Position numbers and translations under genes: made by a program. This document shows positions 60,201-64,000 of a stretch of 64,000 bases of DNA, one piece after another (the first letter of the stretch is position 1; every line of letters begins with the position of its first letter). Source of the DNA: Siphonodentalium dalli (lineage: Eukaryota > Mollusca > Scaphopoda > Gadilida > Siphonodentaliidae); assembly GCA_032622095.1 (NCBI GenBank), contig CP136068.1, positions 128,965,989 through 129,029,988 of the forward strand, read 5' to 3'. The notes under the pieces were generated by a model. That model had not been told where the DNA came from, did no database searches, and worked only from the letters and a program-made list of their open reading frames with translations.

Positions 60201-61714
60201 TGGTCATCAAATCAGGGGGGTGGGGGTAGGGAAAAAATTTCAGACACGTATGCTGATTTTTTACTTTCGATCCTTGTTGGGACCCACCCACCCCGCGTCC
60301 AAATATTTTTCCCTTTTCGGCAGTTTTTTTCAGAACATTTTTGACACCCACCCCGCTTTTAACACTAAAACAGAGATTTGCAGGGGAAAATTCACTGTAA
60401 ACAGATGTATATGAATTTCTGTTCATACTATTTGTCATGGATGTTAACATTGACATGTAAATAGGAATGAGTCATTTTGAGATCATTCAGCCAAAAAACA
60501 TGGCTGCCAGCGACCATCTTGGATTTCAAAATTTGCAACAAAATACAACACGATAACTGCCTGCAGTCAGTTTAGCAGTTAAAATTACATTATTTCTCTT
60601 ATTCTAAGGTGTTTTAAGCCAAACTCATTGCAAAAACAGTCAAAAGACTTGGAAGGAAAAAACATTTTGAGTTGCTGAAAAAATAGTTTGTTAGGCCCAT
60701 CGAAAACCCACCCATCAACCCCGGCATACGTGCCCGGAAAAAAAATCCCCCCGATCAAATAGGTAAAATGATCTATTGCACGGTTGGAGAGGGGTTGCGG
60801 GAATCATTTGATGGATAGTCAAATGACTCTATAATTTTAGACATACATTATTGGGCCACATTCACAAGTCAGACACTATTACTATATAATTCGGTCTCTC
60901 ATAAGCTTTTGTGGACAACAATACATCACCGAGTGCAGCCAGGTGATGCCTGTCGACAAATTGCTGGTGCATGCAGGTTGCCGGAGAGATTTTACCGACA
61001 CAAAAATAACGACACAAGAGAATCTAGTGGTTTCAGAAGCGAAAAGACTACGTACGATCTGGTGCAACGGCAATCAATATAGCAGAAAACTCACTGTGTA
61101 GGAACGGTTACATCGGAAATCGTTCTATCGCCGGTTTGTGATGGTTCTTGACTGATTTGTGACGGTTCCTGATGATCGAAATTATACATTTTCACTACTT
61201 TTTGACAGTTAAAACGCAATTTTAATGCATCTAGGTGATAGTTCGATTAGCTATTTTCAATTCCATCACAATCTCTGGCACCAATGAGCGTATTAATAAC
61301 GAAACTTTCATTATGCGAGTTATAAAAACGACAAAAACCACGAATTTTGATAACTGTTTGGGTTCTCTCCTGATCGAGTCGGTTCTCTCCCCATTTAATC
61401 GTTCTATATGGGTAAAACTATGGCTAATATTTGCCATGGTATATGGTTCAAACTGCCAATTTTGTGAAAGTATACAAAGATAAAGACAACAAACTATGCA
61501 TTAAGTTGAAATTAGCACCACTTGTCATTAATTTCGATGAATTACACTGCCTTTCTATGCTTATCCAATAAGCTGTGTTACGCCTATCAAAATTCACAAT
61601 GTCGCCAGTTAACAATAGTGAAATTTCAAGGCGCTGGACGTCGGAAGCGTGAGCATAGACGGGATATATAGAGTTATCTGTCTTGTATTTTATCTATTAT
61701 ATATTTTGGAATTA
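60201..61714. other. mostly unassigned sequence with one dispersed direct repeat
   Basis: 60770-60900 repeats part of 59130-59290 (GGTTGAGAGGGGTT.CGGGAATCATTTGA, then ATTCACAAGTCAGACAC.ATTACTATA). 60210-60360 is G-rich then C-rich (GGGGGGTGGGGGTAGGG, CCCACCCACCCCGC). The motif GACCATCTTGGATTTC lies near 60507. No gene or domain recognised. Confidence 0.45.
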
Positions 61715-62103
61715 TCTGTCTGTATGTATGTATTTGTGTTATAGACTCGAAAAACTGCTCGACCGATCCGACTCAAATTTGGTGTGTATGCCTACTTTGA
61801 TCAGGGGAACAATATGGGCGGGTCCAATTTCACGTGCGACCGTGTCCTTGACCTTGACCTCGCTCATATACGCTAATATAGGCATGTTTCTGGACCTCCA
61901 CCGATCCGACTCAAATTTGGTATAATGTAGCCTACTTTGATCCCGGGAACAATATGGGTGGGTCTAATTTCACGTGCGACCATGTCCTTGACCATATTCG
62001 CTCATCGATGTTTCCGGGCCGATCGAACAATAGTTTGTCCAGGCGGAGACGATCATAAATAAATCCCTAAATAGCCCGGACGAAGAGGGGGCACATCGGC
62101 TAG
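61715..62103 (+). mobile_element. candidate Helitron-like non-autonomous element
   Basis: Possible 5' end A|TCTGTCTGTATG at 61714/61715 and 3' end CTAG|T at 62100-62104, the TC...CTRR ends and A/T insertion context of Helitrons. A GCCCGG..GGGGGC fold lies about 15 bp before the 3' end (62072-62091), as is usual for Helitron termini. Inside, GACCGATCCGACTCAAATTT (61761) is repeated about 139 bp later with GGGAACAATATGGG and TTTCACGTGCGACC. No Rep/helicase coding. Similar GACGAAG.GGGCACATCGGCTAGT tails are widespread in invertebrate repeats. The ends need family alignment. Confidence 0.45.
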
Positions 62104-62375
62104 TGTTGTCTATTTTCGTAGACGTATTTTACTCAACAAAAAGCCAAAAATAAGACGTTAAAAGTTCGTTGACACCAATACAATGTTCTGATTAGGCTAC
62201 CCAGTTTATGAAGTTTATGTCGGGCATCCGCTTGCTGGATGCTGATTATATAGGTTAAATTATAGAATTCTAGAATATGCAGCTATTAAAGCATATACAA
62301 GCACGATAACATTTCATTCAATCATATTTTAGATTGACTAGGGATCTCTGATTTTTTAATAGAAGATACAAAAAA
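62104..62375. other. unassigned spacer
   Basis: AT-rich, with no feature seen apart from weak similarity (GCAGCTATTAAAGCA near 62279) to the repeat that follows. Confidence 0.35.
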
Positions 62376-62650
62376 GCAAAGAATCCCACAGTTACAAATA
62401 TTATTATATGGATGTTAAACCTGTAATGAGAATTGACTTGAATCCTATTGATTAATTTGTAGGAATGCTTGGCTATTAAGTTCAACAAGCAGTAACATAT
62501 AAAAAAGAGAAAAGAATCATGCAGTTACAAGTATTATTATATGGATGTTAATCCTTTGGTGACTAAATGTGCTGTAATGAGCAGCTACTTGAATCCTATT
62601 GATTCAGTTGTAGGAATGCTCAGCTATTAAATTCAACATGCAGTAACAGA
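62376..62650 (+). repeat. about 130-bp tandem repeat, two units
   Basis: Units share AAAGAATC..CAGTTACAA.TATTATTATATGGATGTTAA, TTGAATCCTATTGATT, GTAGGAATGCT..GCTATTAA.TTCAACA.GCAGTAACA. The first starts near 62378 and the second near 62511. Confidence 0.8.
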
Positions 62651-64000
62651 TTGTTTGAATTATTAACTAAACATTCATACAGATGAATCATTAGAAATCG
62701 GGGTTATGGGCGTCTGAACCTGGCTATTATAAGGCACATTATTATTCCTCGCTGATAACGTGTCAAGTGAGCAGGGACATGGGCTGGAGGGTCTCGAATG
62801 TTGGGGCGTCCACCTTGGAATTTCCAACCGCATCATCCCATTGAAACAGACCAAACTCATGCACAAGGCATGGGCTTGAGTTTTTCCCAACTGCATGACA
62901 CATTATAGCTCTAGATTGTATGCCATTCTGAAGTGAATTGATCAGTAGCCTTTGATTGGCCACCACGCAAGCCGAGGGAGAAACTCAGGATACATGGGCC
63001 CAGTGAGAAAAATGTGGATATCCGAACCTGAATATTGCAAAAATCATCTAGACTGGCTTCAATATTCCCAATTGTTGGAAGTTTCCACCCTGGCGCCCAC
63101 ACCCCCACAAAATTGGAAATGTTCCCAACAGATTGAGAGAGAGCTGATTTATTTTGCAAAAGAGCATACATTATTTAATACAAAGCATATTAATTAAATG
63201 GAATTAGATTATTTGTGTATTAACCAGTTTCTTGCCAGTTTCAGGGGGGGGGGGTGTAAATGTGATATAGAAAACTAGATCACACCTGCTCCCTACTTCC
63301 TGTCCACCCATCATGAGTTTTGGATCAACTCTAAAGAAGAGGTTACATTTGTATGTCAAATATGGTTGATTACATGTTTAAAGTGTAGGAAAGTATGCAA
63401 ATGTTGGTCTAAAAACGACAAATTCCCCACTATTAAATTGTTGTCAAATCAAACTATGAGAACAATTTCAACATATTGTTGGTATTAAATTTCAAACCAA
63501 TCTATTGTAAGATAAGAAATTTCTAACAGTTGAACATTTTGACCAAAGTTGGGGATAGACACAAATTAAGCACCCCTCCCCAAGTCCCCCCTCCACCCCA
63601 ATCACGTCATAACCTGCCAATGATTCAGTTGAACGTGATTTCATAAGTTATATTCATGTCTGGGCGACAAACATGTGTAAATGTCCTTCAGGCGGACTTC
63701 AGAGGAGGAAATAAGATGGCGCTGACATTGAAATATTGTCACACCTGCAGGATCTTTCAATAATGCACAGATTAAGTAAATGAATATAACATCTCATATT
63801 CTCCTGAGAGTAGATTTATATTACCATTGGTCATTTATATAGGCGGGCATGATTATGATACTATATCATCGGGACTTTCAAATATTTTATTTCTGCCTAT
63901 TAATGTCACTTAATCTCCCGTATTAGGTATTTTATATTGTGTTATTTCTTAACATACCTGTTCTATTATGCAAATTACATAAGCTACAGTCAGTATTTGG
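62651..64000. other. unassigned terminal region
   Basis: No gene recognised. Overlapping frames at 62675-63197 on both strands are short and without known domains. A run of ten G lies at 63243-63252, and AAGATGGCGCTG, another AAGATGGCG motif, near 63713. Confidence 0.4.

Noticed and set aside
62675-63197. Overlapping frames on both strands as exons of an unknown gene
   Set aside because: No recognisable domain, no consistent splice signals and no homology I can name; left as unassigned.

Overview
This is a metazoan nuclear window with no intact gene. It consists of satellite DNA, long palindromic elements, MITEs and broken retrotransposons and DNA transposons. The repertoire (Jockey/CR1-type LINEs, Tc1 and Ty3/Gypsy debris, many AAGATGGCGGCC-type repeats, a 173-bp satellite) suggests a marine invertebrate, perhaps a mollusc or another lophotrochozoan. 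That placement is inference; nothing in the window fixes the species. The bacterial-style long ORFs are chance frames in repeats.

Layout. 1-1772 is a 173-bp satellite read on the minus strand, intact to about 1230 and then decayed. 1775-6533 is a near-complete palindrome (FB-1) flanked by TA, sitting inside the decayed satellite, which resumes at 6534-6735. 6736-7954 is unassigned. 7955-8420 is a 139-bp GC-rich tandem repeat that runs directly into the main satellite block at 8421-29085 (plus strand, about 119 monomers). That block has higher-order units of 12, 21, 17, 17 and 15 monomers, whose lengths follow exactly from a shared 34-bp deletion and a few single-base indels. 29086-34221 is mostly unassigned, with one LINE fragment.

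34222-58640 is bounded by two inverted arms of about 3 kb, roughly 97% identical where I aligned them base by base. Each arm carries three tandem palindromic MITEs. Between the arms lie: an inverted repeat family rich in YY1-like motifs (37.2-38.2 and 42.2-43.4 kb); a Tc1 transposase pseudogene with a 103-bp hairpin MITE in an 85-bp minisatellite environment (38.2-42.0 kb); a plus-strand Jockey/CR1-like LINE (43.9-46.5 kb); a second TA-flanked near-complete palindrome (FB-2, 47892-52593) that appears to split a minus-strand Gypsy remnant; and a minus-strand LINE (53.2-55.1 kb).

58.6-64 kb holds tandem repeats of 200-230 bp and 130 bp, a Helitron-like non-autonomous candidate ending in CTAG, and unassigned AT-rich sequence.

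The strongest unusual signal is the set of kilobase-scale palindromes: FB-1 (4759 bp) and FB-2 (4702 bp) have similar size, TA flanks and GTG starts, no transposase, and recurrent AAGATGGCGGCC-like motifs. They look like giant fold-back, MITE-like elements able to form very long hairpins. That they belong to one family, and that they yield small RNAs, are hypotheses.
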